This document shows, piece by piece, positions 17,225 to 26,383 of a stretch of 64,000 bases of DNA; within the stretch, counting starts at the first letter, position 1, and each line of letters opens with the position of its first letter. Position numbers and translations under genes: made by a program. Origin of the DNA: JBHJHP01 sp042219825 (GTDB lineage: Bacteria; Bacteroidota; Bacteroidia; Bacteroidales; UBA5342); NCBI RefSeq assembly GCF_042219825.1, contig NZ_JBHJHQ010000001.1, positions 62,001-126,000 of the forward strand, in the 5' to 3' direction. Under the pieces are notes generated by a model, which did no database searches, had not been told where the DNA came from, and saw nothing but the letters and a program-made list of their open reading frames with translations.

Positions 17225-18064
17225 TCATGGAAATGTTATTTCATCCTGTTTGAGAAAGGTTATGAAGTTCATATATCGGCGGTCCCTGTTAAATAATGTG
17301 TTGGGTGTTTCTCCCGTAACTGCTTTAAAATCGTTGATAAGATGAGCCTGATCCGAATATCCGCATTCATTGACGAGTGAGAGCCATTCCGGTTTTGTTT
17401 TTACCGGCAGATTTCTGATCATATAACTTATGCGGGCAATTCTTGCCAGTTGTTTTGCAGATAACCCGATGCGCTCCTTAAACAGGCGACGCAGATAGCG
17501 TTCGTTCAGGTTATATCTTGCAGCTAGTTCCTGTATTTTTATGTTGCCATTATGAGCGGTTAACTCGTCGCAAATACTATCAACTATGTGGGGCGGTTTA
17601 TGTGATGTTTGCAACTTCTGTTCAATATATTCGGTTAAAAGGTTTATGCGTTGTGTTGTTGTACTACAATTTTTTATCAGGTCGTAAAAATCACTGGTAA
17701 TAAAGGGCATGGCATCAACACAGTAGTTTTGGGAAATATATCCCATGTTGATCCCGAAAATCCGGTACAATCCATAAGGTTTACATATGATTACAATGCT
17801 ATCGGAATCGCCCAGGGAACGCAGGAACAGGAAATGGTTAATATTGCCGATAAAAAATGTGGTTGGCAGAATAAACGGACTGAAATTGGCACCCGATAAG
17901 GTGAACGTTTTTTTAAAATGTATAACCCATCCTGTACAACAGTTGGGTATAAATTTATCTTCCAGCGTTTCCCCGTTTGTTGTAAACTGAGTGGATGTTA
18001 TTTGTATAATTACATCTTTTAATCCATCAGGAATAGTGTGCTCTGTGGAAAGTGGAGTAACCAT
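17225..18064 (-). CDS. AraC-family transcriptional regulator
   Basis: About 279 residues from the ATG at 18064 (an alternative ATG at 18082 lies across a TATATTTG element, so it is less likely). The C-terminal two helix-turn-helix motifs are clear: IKIQELAARYNLNERYLRRLFKERIGLSAKQLARIARI and SLVNECGYSDQAHLINDFKAVTGETP. The N-terminal half is an effector domain of the DUF6597 or AraC-ligand type with no obvious ligand residues. The first HTH has the usual RRLFKER pattern. Neighbours (beta-helix, repeat) do not reveal the regulated target. Confidence 0.88.
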   Translation of the reverse strand: MVTPLSTEHTIPDGLKDVIIQITSTQFTTNGETLEDKFIPNCCTGWVIHFKKTFTLSGANFSPFILPTTFFIGNINHFLFLRSLGDSDSIVIICKPYGLYRIFGINMGYISQNYCVDAMPFITSDFYDLIKNCSTTTQRINLLTEYIEQKLQTSHKPPHIVDSICDELTAHNGNIKIQELAARYNLNERYLRRLFKERIGLSAKQLARIARISYMIRNLPVKTKPEWLSLVNECGYSDQAHLINDFKAVTGETPNTLFNRDRRYMNFITFLKQDEITFP

Positions 18065-18160
18065 AAAACAAATATAATTCAATAATCATTCCGTAAAATA
18101 CGTTATTGAACTTTTTTGTGTATGTCAAAAAAAATAATTATTCTTTGGAAATTTTTAAGG

Positions 18161-18475
18161 AAATGCAATTTATCCAGGCCAGGATATATTCAACCACACT
18201 TTCAGCGTGGGTATTCGCTGTGCTCATCAGCCTGACATTGCATGCCAGGCTGGAATCGCTAAGGCTTTCAGCCTTTGGTTTAACCTGCAAAGTTGTCCAA
18301 CGCACCGGCGTAAAAGCGTTAAGTTTGAAAGCCGGTCTGAAGGACCGGGAGCACCAAAACATTACGGAGTGCCGGGTTGCAGACCTGATGGAGGTTCAGC
18401 CTGTAGGGCTGAAAGAAAACCTCCGTCCGTCAACTGACGGACACCTCCTTTTGAAAAAGGAGGACGAATTATACT
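18161..18475 (+). repeat. Multi-hairpin interspersed repeat, copy B
   Basis: Core at 18194-18465 with an extra 33-bp left flank shared with copy C. Nearly identical to copy C across the whole unit; B and C are direct repeats on either side of the POT transporter gene. Stem changes such as GTGTGG to GCGTGG keep pairing through G-U. Confidence 0.9.
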
Positions 18476-18572
18476 AAGTTGCCCGTAAATGTTAGCAACG
18501 TTAAAATCAAACGATGGGAGAAAAATATACCGTAGCGAGGATATTATTCTTCGTTTTTTTGTAAACCGAATT

Positions 18573-20048
18573 TTATTTTAATTTCGCTTCTTTTGGCCTG
18601 ATTACCAATCTGTCGTAAATTACTAAAGCTAAAATAGTAACAATACCAATACCTGTAATTACATACCAAATTTTATTTGGTTGATAGTGATCCCAAAGAA
18701 ATTGTGTCATTTCATTTTGTGTCATTCCCAGTTTCTGAGAAGCAGATGCGAAGTAATCGTTTTTTGTAAAAGTCTGAGTTATTTCCGGCATTGCAATTCC
18801 TCTGTTTGCCACTTCTAATTGCAACAGGCTTAATTTATCAGACCATGCCTCGTAAAGATTACCTGAAACAAATGTTGTTAAGAAATTACCCAGGAAAACC
18901 GGCAGGAAGTAAGTCCCCTGGTATAAGGCTTCTTTCCCTTTTGGAGATATCAATGCTATAAATGAGGAGAACGTTGGATTCGTCATCATTTCACCAATGG
19001 CGAAAATCATTATTCCCAGTATGGTATAGAAACCATTCCCGGTATAGAATGTAATCCCAATACCTATGGCGGCAATGAAAAATCCCGTTATCATGGCACT
19101 TACATGACGCATTTTTAACACAAAATACGACACGATTAACTGGAACAATATGATAGAGCCTGCATCAAGATTAACTAACATTTCCGGTTTAACGGAATCA
19201 CTGCCGCCACTCATTGCGCTGGCAATCCATGGAGAGATCTGTGCAATTGAGTCATGCAATGCTTTGGTATTGACCCAGTCTTCAATAAAAGTTGGGAGTG
19301 TATAAAACAGTTGATTAAACATTGTCCAGAAACCAACCATTATTATAAGTAATACGGAAAGACGTCTGTCTTTAACAGCTTCCCAGATTTTAACCAGGGA
19401 ACTTTTAATGGCTTCTGAGATTGTTTCTGTATTTTTTTCTCTGTCCTTTTCTTTATAAAGTAGTAAAACGATTACCAGGTTTAATGTAATCACGGTAGCT
19501 GCCTGAAGAAATATTAATTTCCAGCCAAATTGAGTACGCAGAGTTGAAGATAAAGCTGGTCCAATAAATCCACCAATATTGACCATCATGTAAAAAATTC
19601 CGAAACCTAAGACAGAATTAGACTCATCGGTATTTTTGGCAACAATACCAGAAGCAACAGGTTTAAACATGGCTGCACCTACAGCTACCCATAAAAACAC
19701 AATAAAAACCATGGCATATGATTGCACTTCACCCATTACATAGTATCCGGAAATCAATAATACGTAGGCGATTATTAAAGATATCTTATAGCCAATTTTA
19801 TCTGCTATAACCCCGGTAAATAATGGCAATAAGTACAAAATTGCAGTTACAATTCCCATAATTTGTCCTTTCTCTATATGTGAAAGTCCCAGTCCACCTT
19901 CATCTGTTGATCCGGTTAAGTAAAGTGCCAAAACTGCAAATAGTCCATACCAGGCCCAACGCTCAAGAAGTTCCATCGTACTTGCAATCCAAAATCCTCC
20001 TTTAAAAGATTTCATGACACCAAAAAATGATTTCTTATCTGTACTCAT
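18573..20048 (-). CDS. Proton-dependent oligopeptide transporter, POT/PTR2 family
   Basis: 491-residue MFS protein with about 12-14 membrane segments. The POT signature ERWAWYG (ExxER-type, residues about 25-31) in the first helix is the family mark, and the segment LWVAVGAAMFKPVASGIVAKN matches the second signature. POT transporters use the proton gradient to import di- and tripeptides. No dedicated peptidase is adjacent. It is flanked by near-identical direct repeats (copies B and C), an unusual arrangement for a transporter gene. No strong promoter motif was found upstream. Confidence 0.9.
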   Translation of the reverse strand: MSTDKKSFFGVMKSFKGGFWIASTMELLERWAWYGLFAVLALYLTGSTDEGGLGLSHIEKGQIMGIVTAILYLLPLFTGVIADKIGYKISLIIAYVLLISGYYVMGEVQSYAMVFIVFLWVAVGAAMFKPVASGIVAKNTDESNSVLGFGIFYMMVNIGGFIGPALSSTLRTQFGWKLIFLQAATVITLNLVIVLLLYKEKDREKNTETISEAIKSSLVKIWEAVKDRRLSVLLIIMVGFWTMFNQLFYTLPTFIEDWVNTKALHDSIAQISPWIASAMSGGSDSVKPEMLVNLDAGSIILFQLIVSYFVLKMRHVSAMITGFFIAAIGIGITFYTGNGFYTILGIMIFAIGEMMTNPTFSSFIALISPKGKEALYQGTYFLPVFLGNFLTTFVSGNLYEAWSDKLSLLQLEVANRGIAMPEITQTFTKNDYFASASQKLGMTQNEMTQFLWDHYQPNKIWYVITGIGIVTILALVIYDRLVIRPKEAKLK

Positions 20049-20193
20049 TTTTATTTCGTTTTTATTGTTAGTCCTTTATCTCAACCCTTGTATTATAAAG
20101 TTGTTTCTTTGAAATCTTCCATTTTTGTACTGTATGTCAGAGTATTAAACACAATTGGTATATATCTGTATAAAATTGGTTAATATTTTATGA

Positions 20194-20505
20194 AAATGCA
20201 ATTTATCGAGGCCCGGATTTATTCATCCACACTTTCAGCGTGGGTATTCGCTGTGCTCATCAGCCTGACATTGCATGCCAGGCTGGAATCGCTAAGGCTT
20301 TCAGCCTTTGGTTTAACCTGCAAAGTTGTCCAACGCACCGGCGTAAAAGTGTTAAGTTTGAAATCCGGTCTGAAGGACCGGGAGCACCAAAACATTACGG
20401 AGTGCCGGGTTGCAGACCTGTGTGGAGGATCAGCCTGTTGGGCTGGAAGAAATCCTCCGTCCGTCAACTGATGGACACCTCCTTTTGAAAAAAGAGGACG
20501 TATTT
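20194..20505 (+). repeat. Multi-hairpin interspersed repeat, copy C
   Basis: Core at 20227-20499, same left flank as copy B (starting AAATGCAATTTATC). About 110 bp separate it from copy D, in near-tandem arrangement. Confidence 0.9.
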
Positions 20506-20610
20506 ACAAGTGGTTGTCTGGAATTATTGGCATCGTTGAAATCAAACTATAGCGAGGAAAATATACTGTATTGGGGACGTTACGGTTAACTTGGAACTTG
20601 GGATTTTCGG

Positions 20611-20925
20611 TCACACCTTCAGTGTGGGTATTCGCTGTGCTTATTAGCCTGACATTGCATGCCAGGCAGGAATCGCTAAGGCTTTCAGCCTTTGTTTTAT
20701 CTTGCAAAGTTGTTAAGTTTCAGTCCAACGGACTGGTAACAAAAGTCCTGTGCACCGCACCGGAGTAAAAGTGTTAGGGTTGAAAGCCTGTCTGAAGGAC
20801 CGGGAGTCCCCAAAAGGTATGCAGTGCCGGGTTGCAGATATGTACGGTGGCTACAGTCAGTTGAGTAAACAAACTCCACCAACCGGAACGTATATTTCCC
20901 TTGTAATAGGAGGTAATACGAGATA
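20611..20925 (+). repeat. Multi-hairpin interspersed repeat, copy D
   Basis: Starts with TCACAC-cttca-GTGTGG and keeps the GCCTGACATTGCATG module, the AAGGC-tttca-GCCTT module and GTC-tgaag-GAC. A new module CAGTCC-aac-GGACTG is inserted and the last CCGTC hairpin is lost, so the unit is a mosaic. Confidence 0.8.
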
Positions 20926-20999
20926 TTTACGTAATTGATTATATACAAACATTGTCAACATTTTCATTTTTAGAATGTTAATCACTATAAATAAGCTGA

Positions 21000-21866
21000 G
21001 TGAATATTTACGAAGTACATAAATCTAATCCGGATATTTTTACACAAATATCATTCAGGGACAATTTGTTCCTTTATTATGATTGTCCGCAACAAGAGCA
21101 GATACTGACTCTATATTCCAATCACAATCAATTAGCTTTTACGATTTCAGGTAAGCGAATCATACATCACGGAGATAACCAATGGACAACCAGCGAAAGC
21201 AAAGGATTACTGGTTAAACGGTGTGCGTTTTTGCAGGAACTTCCCCCTGATTTTTCAGGATGGAATGTTTTAGTATTTTATTTAAAAGACGAATACCTAA
21301 AGAAAATCTTCAATGAATTAAGAGGACACCTTGATTTTAAAAATTTGCCGACAACAAACGGGAGTATTGTAGAAGAATTTGAGATCAATGATAGGATCCG
21401 CGTTTGCTACCATAGTATTCTTCCTTATTTTGAAAAGTCAAGCCCGCTGCCTGAAGATATTTTTGAGTCCAAGTTTAAAGAATTACTTTTCAACGTTCTT
21501 ATTGCTCCCGGGAACAGGCACATGCTTTCATATATTAGTCAGATTAGTGATGGATACGTTACGCCAATATGGGAAATCATGGAGTCGAACTACATGTACA
21601 ATTTAAGTCTGTCTGAGTTTGCACAGATGGCGAATAGAAGTGTAAGTACTTTCAGGAGGGAGTTTGAAAAATATTATCACAATACACCCGGAAAATGGTT
21701 AACACAGAGAAGACTTGAACGAGCAAAAAGATTTTTGGAATCAGGAAGTAAACCCATAAGTGAGATTGCGTTCGAATGTGGCTTTGAAAATGTCTCGCAC
21801 TTTAGCAGAATATTTAAGGAGAGATTCAATTTATCGCCTACAAGTTATCGTTCACAAAATGAGTAA
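21000..21866 (+). CDS. AraC-family transcriptional regulator
   Basis: 288 residues from a GTG start at 21000. The N-terminal 170 residues are an AraC effector domain with pattern NQLAFTISGKRIIHHGDNQW. The C-terminal HTH pair (SLSEFAQMANRSVSTFRREFEKYYHNTP and SEIAFECGFENVSHFSRIFKERFNLSPTSYR) is typical. The GTG is the only in-frame start before the effector domain. It precedes the cupin gene at 21981 by 114 bp, and that cupin has its own promoter, so it is a candidate target. Confidence 0.88.
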   Translation: MNIYEVHKSNPDIFTQISFRDNLFLYYDCPQQEQILTLYSNHNQLAFTISGKRIIHHGDNQWTTSESKGLLVKRCAFLQELPPDFSGWNVLVFYLKDEYLKKIFNELRGHLDFKNLPTTNGSIVEEFEINDRIRVCYHSILPYFEKSSPLPEDIFESKFKELLFNVLIAPGNRHMLSYISQISDGYVTPIWEIMESNYMYNLSLSEFAQMANRSVSTFRREFEKYYHNTPGKWLTQRRLERAKRFLESGSKPISEIAFECGFENVSHFSRIFKERFNLSPTSYRSQNE

Positions 21867-21939
21867 TCATACAAATTCACCTGAACAGGAAAACAAAAAA
21901 AATGATTATCTAAGAAAAACACTCTGATATATAACACTT

Positions 21940-21947
21940 TAACTTTG
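21940..21947 (+). promoter_or_regulatory. Candidate -7 element of the cupin gene
   Basis: TAACTTTG matches TAnnTTTG, 33 bp before the cupin start. No clear upstream TTTG. Confidence 0.55.
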
Positions 21948-21980
21948 TGATGTAATTATTAATCATTAAAAATTAACATC

Positions 21981-22337
21981 ATGAAAAGTTTATTGTTTAT
22001 ATCGCTGGTATTTTTTTGTGGAACACTTTTAGCACAAAGCAACGATTCTTCCGAACCAGGAGAAAAAGTAATTGTAGACAACGACAAAATAAAAGTCGTT
22101 GAACATATCAGTCAACCAAAGGGTGATGTTTGTGGATTAGGAATGCACCACCATGAACCACATTTAACTATCGTTCTAACGGATTCAAAAGTCCGGATTA
22201 CACCCGAAAACGGGGAACCTCAGGATATAGAGGTAAAATCAGGAGCTTCAATTTGGTTCGATGCTGCTGAAACACATTCAGTAGTTAATACAGGAGACCA
22301 GCCAACAAAAATGATACTGGTATATCTGAAAGAATAG
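21981..22337 (+). CDS. Secreted small cupin protein
   Basis: 118 residues with a signal peptide MKSLLFISLVFFCGTLLAQ. Cupin pattern: GMHHHEPHLTIVLTDS (likely metal His and Glu) and the second motif GASIWFDAAETHSVVN with a conserved His. Small cupins serve as oxygenases or isomerases, or bind ligands. Secretion suggests a periplasmic role. It may be the target of the adjacent AraC regulator. No substrate is suggested. Confidence 0.8.
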   Translation: MKSLLFISLVFFCGTLLAQSNDSSEPGEKVIVDNDKIKVVEHISQPKGDVCGLGMHHHEPHLTIVLTDSKVRITPENGEPQDIEVKSGASIWFDAAETHSVVNTGDQPTKMILVYLKE

Positions 22338-22343
22338 CAGACA

Positions 22344-22433
22344 GGCCTATCGCTTATGAAGGGCTGACTGAAAAAATCCTCTGCCCCTGACGCTTCGTTC
22401 AGGGGGGCCTCCTTTTGAAAAAGAGGACATAAT
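22344..22433 (+). repeat. Partial hairpin repeat (tail modules only)
   Basis: Carries the GAAGGGCTG and GCCTCC-TTTTGAAAAAGAGG modules of the interspersed repeat but a different hairpin, CCCCTGacgcttcgtTCAGGGG, in the position of CCGTC/GACGG. It is followed by the right-flank module shared by other copies. Confidence 0.6.
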
Positions 22434-22536
22434 AGTTGTTGCCTGGGATTATTTGCATCTTTAAAATCAATCGAAAAGGAGAAAAATAAACCGTAGCGAG
22501 GATGCTATTATGAATTATGGAACTTTAAATTTTCAA

Positions 22537-22730
22537 CCACACCTTCAGCGTGGGTATTCGCTATGCTCATCAGCCTGACATTGCATGTCAGGCTGGAATC
22601 GCAAAGGCTGAAAGCCTTTGCTTTAACTTACAAAGTTGTCCAATGCACAGGAGTAAAGTGTTAGGGTTCTAATCCGGTCTGAAGGACCGGGAGCACAAAA
22701 CCCGGTACTTTAGAAAAAGGAGGAGAAATT
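22537..22730 (+). repeat. Multi-hairpin interspersed repeat, copy E (shortened)
   Basis: CCACAC-cttca-GCGTGG start; AAGGCtgaaaGCCTT replaces AAGGCtttcaGCCTT, a loop inversion. The last modules are missing. It ends a few bases from the stop of the FMN reductase gene at 22736. Confidence 0.85.
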
Positions 22731-22735
22731 ATATA

Positions 22736-23314
22736 TTAATGCGGAACAGATATTTCCCGTTGTCGTTTAAACGCTTCAGCGTACCAGATTAATTCATCAA
22801 TGAATCTTGCCGTAGAAGATTCAATTCTGCTATTGTTCGGTTCAAGGTTTTCGTTGAATAAATTACCGACAACCGGAAACGGGAGCATAGAAGAAATAGC
22901 AGGCATTCCCAGTTCTCCGAGGATTGCTCTCAGGTGAACACCTGCTCTTACTCCTCCGAATGAACCGGCCGAATATGTTGCAATGGCCGACGGTTTAAAA
23001 TAATATTCGCGTTGAAAATGATCCAGTAAATTTTTTAGTGCAGGTGGAATGCTGTGGTTATATTCTCCTGAAACAATTAAAAACGCATCCGAACTTTTAA
23101 AAATACCCGATAATTTCTCCATTACCTCAGGAGCTGTACCCGGTTTATACTCCTTAAACATTTTGTCCAGTAAGGGTAGGCTGTACATTTTGGGATCAAT
23201 AAAACGAACATTTAAATTCCGGTCTGTTAATTTTTGCTCAAGGTATTTTGCCACTTTAATGCCTCGTCTTTCCGTTCGTACAGAACCATATATAATACTT
23301 ATTGTTAATTCCAT
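22736..23314 (-). CDS. NAD(P)H-dependent FMN reductase, flavodoxin-like fold
   Basis: 192 residues from the ATG at 23314. FMN-reductase motifs: GSVRTERRGIKVAKYL at residues 10-25 and GEYNHSIPPALKNLLDH (phosphate and flavin-binding loops), then a GGVRAG segment. These enzymes reduce FMN, quinones or azo compounds with NAD(P)H. The gene lies 18 bp downstream of the EgtD/EanA gene on the same strand, so it is probably in the same transcript, where it might supply reducing power to sulfur or thiol chemistry; that link is inference. Confidence 0.85.
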   Translation of the reverse strand: MELTISIIYGSVRTERRGIKVAKYLEQKLTDRNLNVRFIDPKMYSLPLLDKMFKEYKPGTAPEVMEKLSGIFKSSDAFLIVSGEYNHSIPPALKNLLDHFQREYYFKPSAIATYSAGSFGGVRAGVHLRAILGELGMPAISSMLPFPVVGNLFNENLEPNNSRIESSTARFIDELIWYAEAFKRQREISVPH

Positions 23315-23332
23315 CAATCGGGATTTATGCGT

Positions 23333-24334
23333 TTATATATGAATAAAACTTACCAGCGAAAACCATTGTTCTTTATCGGTGTAAATGTTTTGAATTTTTA
23401 ACCCTGTCAATGTTTCAAACTTACGGATATCAGCTAATGTGAATTTATGAGAGTTCTCTGTGTGGATTGTTTCGCCGGCTTTAATATCTATTTTTTCATC
23501 GAACAACGGACTTGAAATACGCATGTTTTTTGCTGCTTTAAGGTGCATCTCTATTCGGGCTTCCTGTTCATTATAAAAAGCGTAATGTTCAAAATTACGT
23601 GTGTCAAAGTCCGTCTGAATGATTTCGTTGATTACATTCAGGATATTTTTGTTGAACCGGGCTGTAATTTCCTGCGAGTCGTTATACGCTTTATGCAATA
23701 TGCTAATATTTTTCACCATATCAAGGCCTAGTATCAGCTGGTCTCCGGGATTCATGATGCGTTTCAGGTTCATCAAAAAATTCGTTGCCTGCTTTCTGTC
23801 AAGGTTGCCAAGCGTGCTGCCGAAAAAGCATATCAGTCGTTTTTGCTCCCCGGGTAACTGATCCAGATGTTTTAAAAAATCGGCGAGTAACCCATGAATC
23901 GTTAGGCCCGGATACTTGAGCGAAAGGATATCCGCTGATTTTAACACTGCGGCCTCGCTCACATCTACAGGAATGTAATTAATATGTTTCATCCTGTTTT
24001 TTTGAACCGCGTCAAGCAGAACCGATATTTTTGTGCAGTCACCGCTGCCAAGTTCTATAATGTCAATATTGGTATAATGACCCGGAATATTGGTAGCGTT
24101 AGCTTTTAAAATGGCTGTCTCGGTTTTTGTGGGATAATATTCCGGTAAGGATGTGATTTCTTCAAAAAGTGCGGATCCTTTTTCATCATAAAAAAAGCGG
24201 CTCGAAATATATTTTTGTTCTGCTTTTAGCCCGTCCAGAATCTCATGCAACACATCACTTTCATTCTCGGTGGACAGATAATTACTTATGGTCAGATGCG
24301 GATTTACCTGTATGGCAATATCAGAATTATTCAT
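23333..24334 (-). CDS. eanA: EgtD/EanA-like histidine N-alpha-methyltransferase
   Basis: 333 residues, length as in EgtD. SAM-binding ELGSGDC is at residues 94-100; GSTLGN at 172-177 ends in an Asn equivalent to the conserved substrate-binding Asn of EgtD; RIEMHL around residue 262 gives the conserved Glu. EgtD converts histidine to hercynine using three SAM. The gene directly follows the EanB-like rhodanese with an 11-bp gap, the same pairing used by the anaerobic ergothioneine pathway of green sulfur bacteria, where EanA makes hercynine. I name it eanA on this basis; plain egtD would also be acceptable. Confidence 0.85.
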   Translation of the reverse strand: MNNSDIAIQVNPHLTISNYLSTENESDVLHEILDGLKAEQKYISSRFFYDEKGSALFEEITSLPEYYPTKTETAILKANATNIPGHYTNIDIIELGSGDCTKISVLLDAVQKNRMKHINYIPVDVSEAAVLKSADILSLKYPGLTIHGLLADFLKHLDQLPGEQKRLICFFGSTLGNLDRKQATNFLMNLKRIMNPGDQLILGLDMVKNISILHKAYNDSQEITARFNKNILNVINEIIQTDFDTRNFEHYAFYNEQEARIEMHLKAAKNMRISSPLFDEKIDIKAGETIHTENSHKFTLADIRKFETLTGLKIQNIYTDKEQWFSLVSFIHI

Positions 24335-24345
24335 GTTGAAATAGT

Positions 24346-25659
24346 TTACAATTTATTTGTTATGAGATATTCTTCAGGGATTCCGGTTTCGAACGGGTTG
24401 GATGGATCGGAGCTCCATTCAAACCAACCGCCGTCGTAAACCGATACGTTTGGCCAGCCCATCAACCATGCATTAAACCATGCTTCGCTGCCCCGCCATC
24501 CGGTTCCGCAGTAAAAGGCCAGGTGTTTATCCGGTGTAATCCCACGATTTATCCATATATCCGCAGTCTCATGAAACTCACGCGTGGTATGATCAAAATT
24601 CCTGTAGTTTTCCATATGGTAGGCATCGCTTCCGCAATCGGCAAACACGGCACCCGGAATACGGCCTTTGGGTTCAATATAATTATACCCGCTGACTTCG
24701 CCGATGTATTCAGGCCAGCTTCGTACACACACCAGTTCTGCATTGGTTGCGGCAAGTATCTCCTTTGCCTCCGGAGTATCTACGGCCAATTCGGGATGTA
24801 CCGGTATTGCGGATCCGAAATCAGGGACCGGTATTTTAGGTTCATCCGTATAAGATACTTCAAAACCTTCATCCGTCCATGCCTGAAATCCACCATTCAG
24901 AATGCGAACATCCTTAACGCCCGCATAAAGCATGATAAACGCGATTCGTATGGCTCCGATATCGCCTGCTGCACTGCCGGGGAAAGGATCATTATTGTCA
25001 GGATACATAAATTTTCCATAGACCACTACAGTTGTATCAGACGTAATGCCGTGTTGCTCAAACGTTGCTTTCAGTTCTTCAGGAGATCGTCGGTTCCATG
25101 TTTCAGGCGCTTCCACTGCAAGGGTATCCATATCGATGGCTCCTGGGATATGTCCCGTAAGATAGGCATCTCTGTTTCTGTAATGTGCATGAATAACCTT
25201 GTACCTGGTGTTCGTGTAATGCTCAGGTTTTTCTCCTGAAATTAACCGGTTCACCCATTGAGCGGACACAAGATTTTGGTAACGTTTAAGATGAACCATA
25301 GGTAATGAATCGTCGGTGGCCCACTCATCCGTAAAATTCAGATAAAGGCTGATGTTCTTATATCCGAATTTTAAAAAACTATCTGCTACCGTTTTAATTT
25401 CTTCTTTTTCGTATCCGTAGATTATGATCTCATCGGAAGGCTGAATGTTTTTATGCCTTACCATTTCTATCCAGTCTATATATTTCGTCCATTTGTAAGG
25501 AAGACTTTTGGCCCCTTTTATGTGGCCTTCCCTGGATTCATTTCCGGGCTTCCACCCATTATAGGCATCCACAGGCCGGATATCGATAAGTTTTACTCTG
25601 TTGTTGTTCAGTTTTCGGATTAGTTCTGATGTTGTAATTACGGTATGTTCCTGTAGCAT
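24346..25659 (-). CDS. eanB: EanB-like three-rhodanese sulfurtransferase
   Basis: 437 residues in three rhodanese-like units (about 5-120, 130-275, 290-430). Only the last has an active-site Cys: FYCGTGWRGSE, Cys384. Cys311, Tyr325, Cys342 and Cys384 have spacings 14, 17 and 42. From memory, EanB of Chlorobium has Cys339, Tyr353, Cys370 and Cys412, giving the same spacings with a constant offset of 28. EanB inserts polysulfide sulfur into hercynine in one step without oxygen. The neighbour is the EgtD/EanA-like gene. If the recollection holds, this is an ergothioneine synthase; otherwise a multi-domain rhodanese. Confidence 0.85.
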   Translation of the reverse strand: MLQEHTVITTSELIRKLNNNRVKLIDIRPVDAYNGWKPGNESREGHIKGAKSLPYKWTKYIDWIEMVRHKNIQPSDEIIIYGYEKEEIKTVADSFLKFGYKNISLYLNFTDEWATDDSLPMVHLKRYQNLVSAQWVNRLISGEKPEHYTNTRYKVIHAHYRNRDAYLTGHIPGAIDMDTLAVEAPETWNRRSPEELKATFEQHGITSDTTVVVYGKFMYPDNNDPFPGSAAGDIGAIRIAFIMLYAGVKDVRILNGGFQAWTDEGFEVSYTDEPKIPVPDFGSAIPVHPELAVDTPEAKEILAATNAELVCVRSWPEYIGEVSGYNYIEPKGRIPGAVFADCGSDAYHMENYRNFDHTTREFHETADIWINRGITPDKHLAFYCGTGWRGSEAWFNAWLMGWPNVSVYDGGWFEWSSDPSNPFETGIPEEYLITNKL

Positions 25660-25702
25660 AGTTTTTATTTTATTGTTCTGTAGTGCTTTTGTTTATCCTG
25701 TT

Positions 25703-26326
25703 TTAATGACCTGTTTCATGAACAGGCAGGTGCTCAATTATTGCTTTAACTGTTGACCGGTTGTGATAATCCGGATCAAACTGTCGCCAGGTAATGATCC
25801 CTTTTGTATTGATGATATAGGTGGCCGGAATGGGCAGTCGTTGTGAGTCATCGGAATGGCTTTCCTTTAACTTTGCGTTCAAAACGGTATTATATGTAAA
25901 AAGTGTTGCCAGCGGAGGTGTAAAAGTAACATCGTAGGCATCGGCTATTTTATATCCGTCATCATATAATAAGCGGAATTGTGCCCCGGTTTTTTCTCTC
26001 ATTTTATCCAAATACTCAGGTTTTTCCGGTGAGACGGCAATCACGGTTGCTCCTTTTTTAGTTACAAGTGACAGACTATCCTGAATAGTGGCGAGGTGTT
26101 TATTGCACACGGGACACCAAAAACCACGGTAAAATATTAATACTACGGGACCGTCTTTCAGTGCTGCCGAAAGATTAAATTCAGAACTATCCGCATCAAT
26201 AGCGGAAAACAATGGCGCTTTTGTACCGGTATTTAAACCCTTTGCATCCTCTGCACGTCTCGTTTTCTGCGCATGCAAAAATGAGAACGATAATGTAAAC
26301 AGAAGTGTGATTATAACAGATTTCAT
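25703..26326 (-). CDS. Secreted peroxiredoxin-like (AhpC/TSA) protein
   Basis: 207 residues with signal MKSVIITLLFTLSFSFLHAQ. The thioredoxin-fold core holds FYRGFWCPVCNKHL, a peroxiredoxin-type active-site Cys with a second Cys three residues on. Likely a periplasmic thiol peroxidase. It is 43 bp upstream of the eanB-like gene on the same strand and probably heads the operon, which would link thiol defence to ergothioneine synthesis. The CPVC spacing also resembles thioredoxin CxxC, so a thiol-disulfide role is possible. Confidence 0.82.
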   Translation of the reverse strand: MKSVIITLLFTLSFSFLHAQKTRRAEDAKGLNTGTKAPLFSAIDADSSEFNLSAALKDGPVVLIFYRGFWCPVCNKHLATIQDSLSLVTKKGATVIAVSPEKPEYLDKMREKTGAQFRLLYDDGYKIADAYDVTFTPPLATLFTYNTVLNAKLKESHSDDSQRLPIPATYIINTKGIITWRQFDPDYHNRSTVKAIIEHLPVHETGH

Positions 26327-26383
26327 TTGAAATTTTTAAGGATTCAGACGAAATTGTGGCATTAACCTTACAGGAAAAATGTA

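Noticed and set aside
18106..18477. Open frames of 60-125 codons inside the hairpin repeats, including the antisense peptide MACNARLMSTANTHAES
   Set aside because: They recur wherever the repeat occurs, in several frames at once, with no start context or conserved domain; they follow from the repeat sequence.
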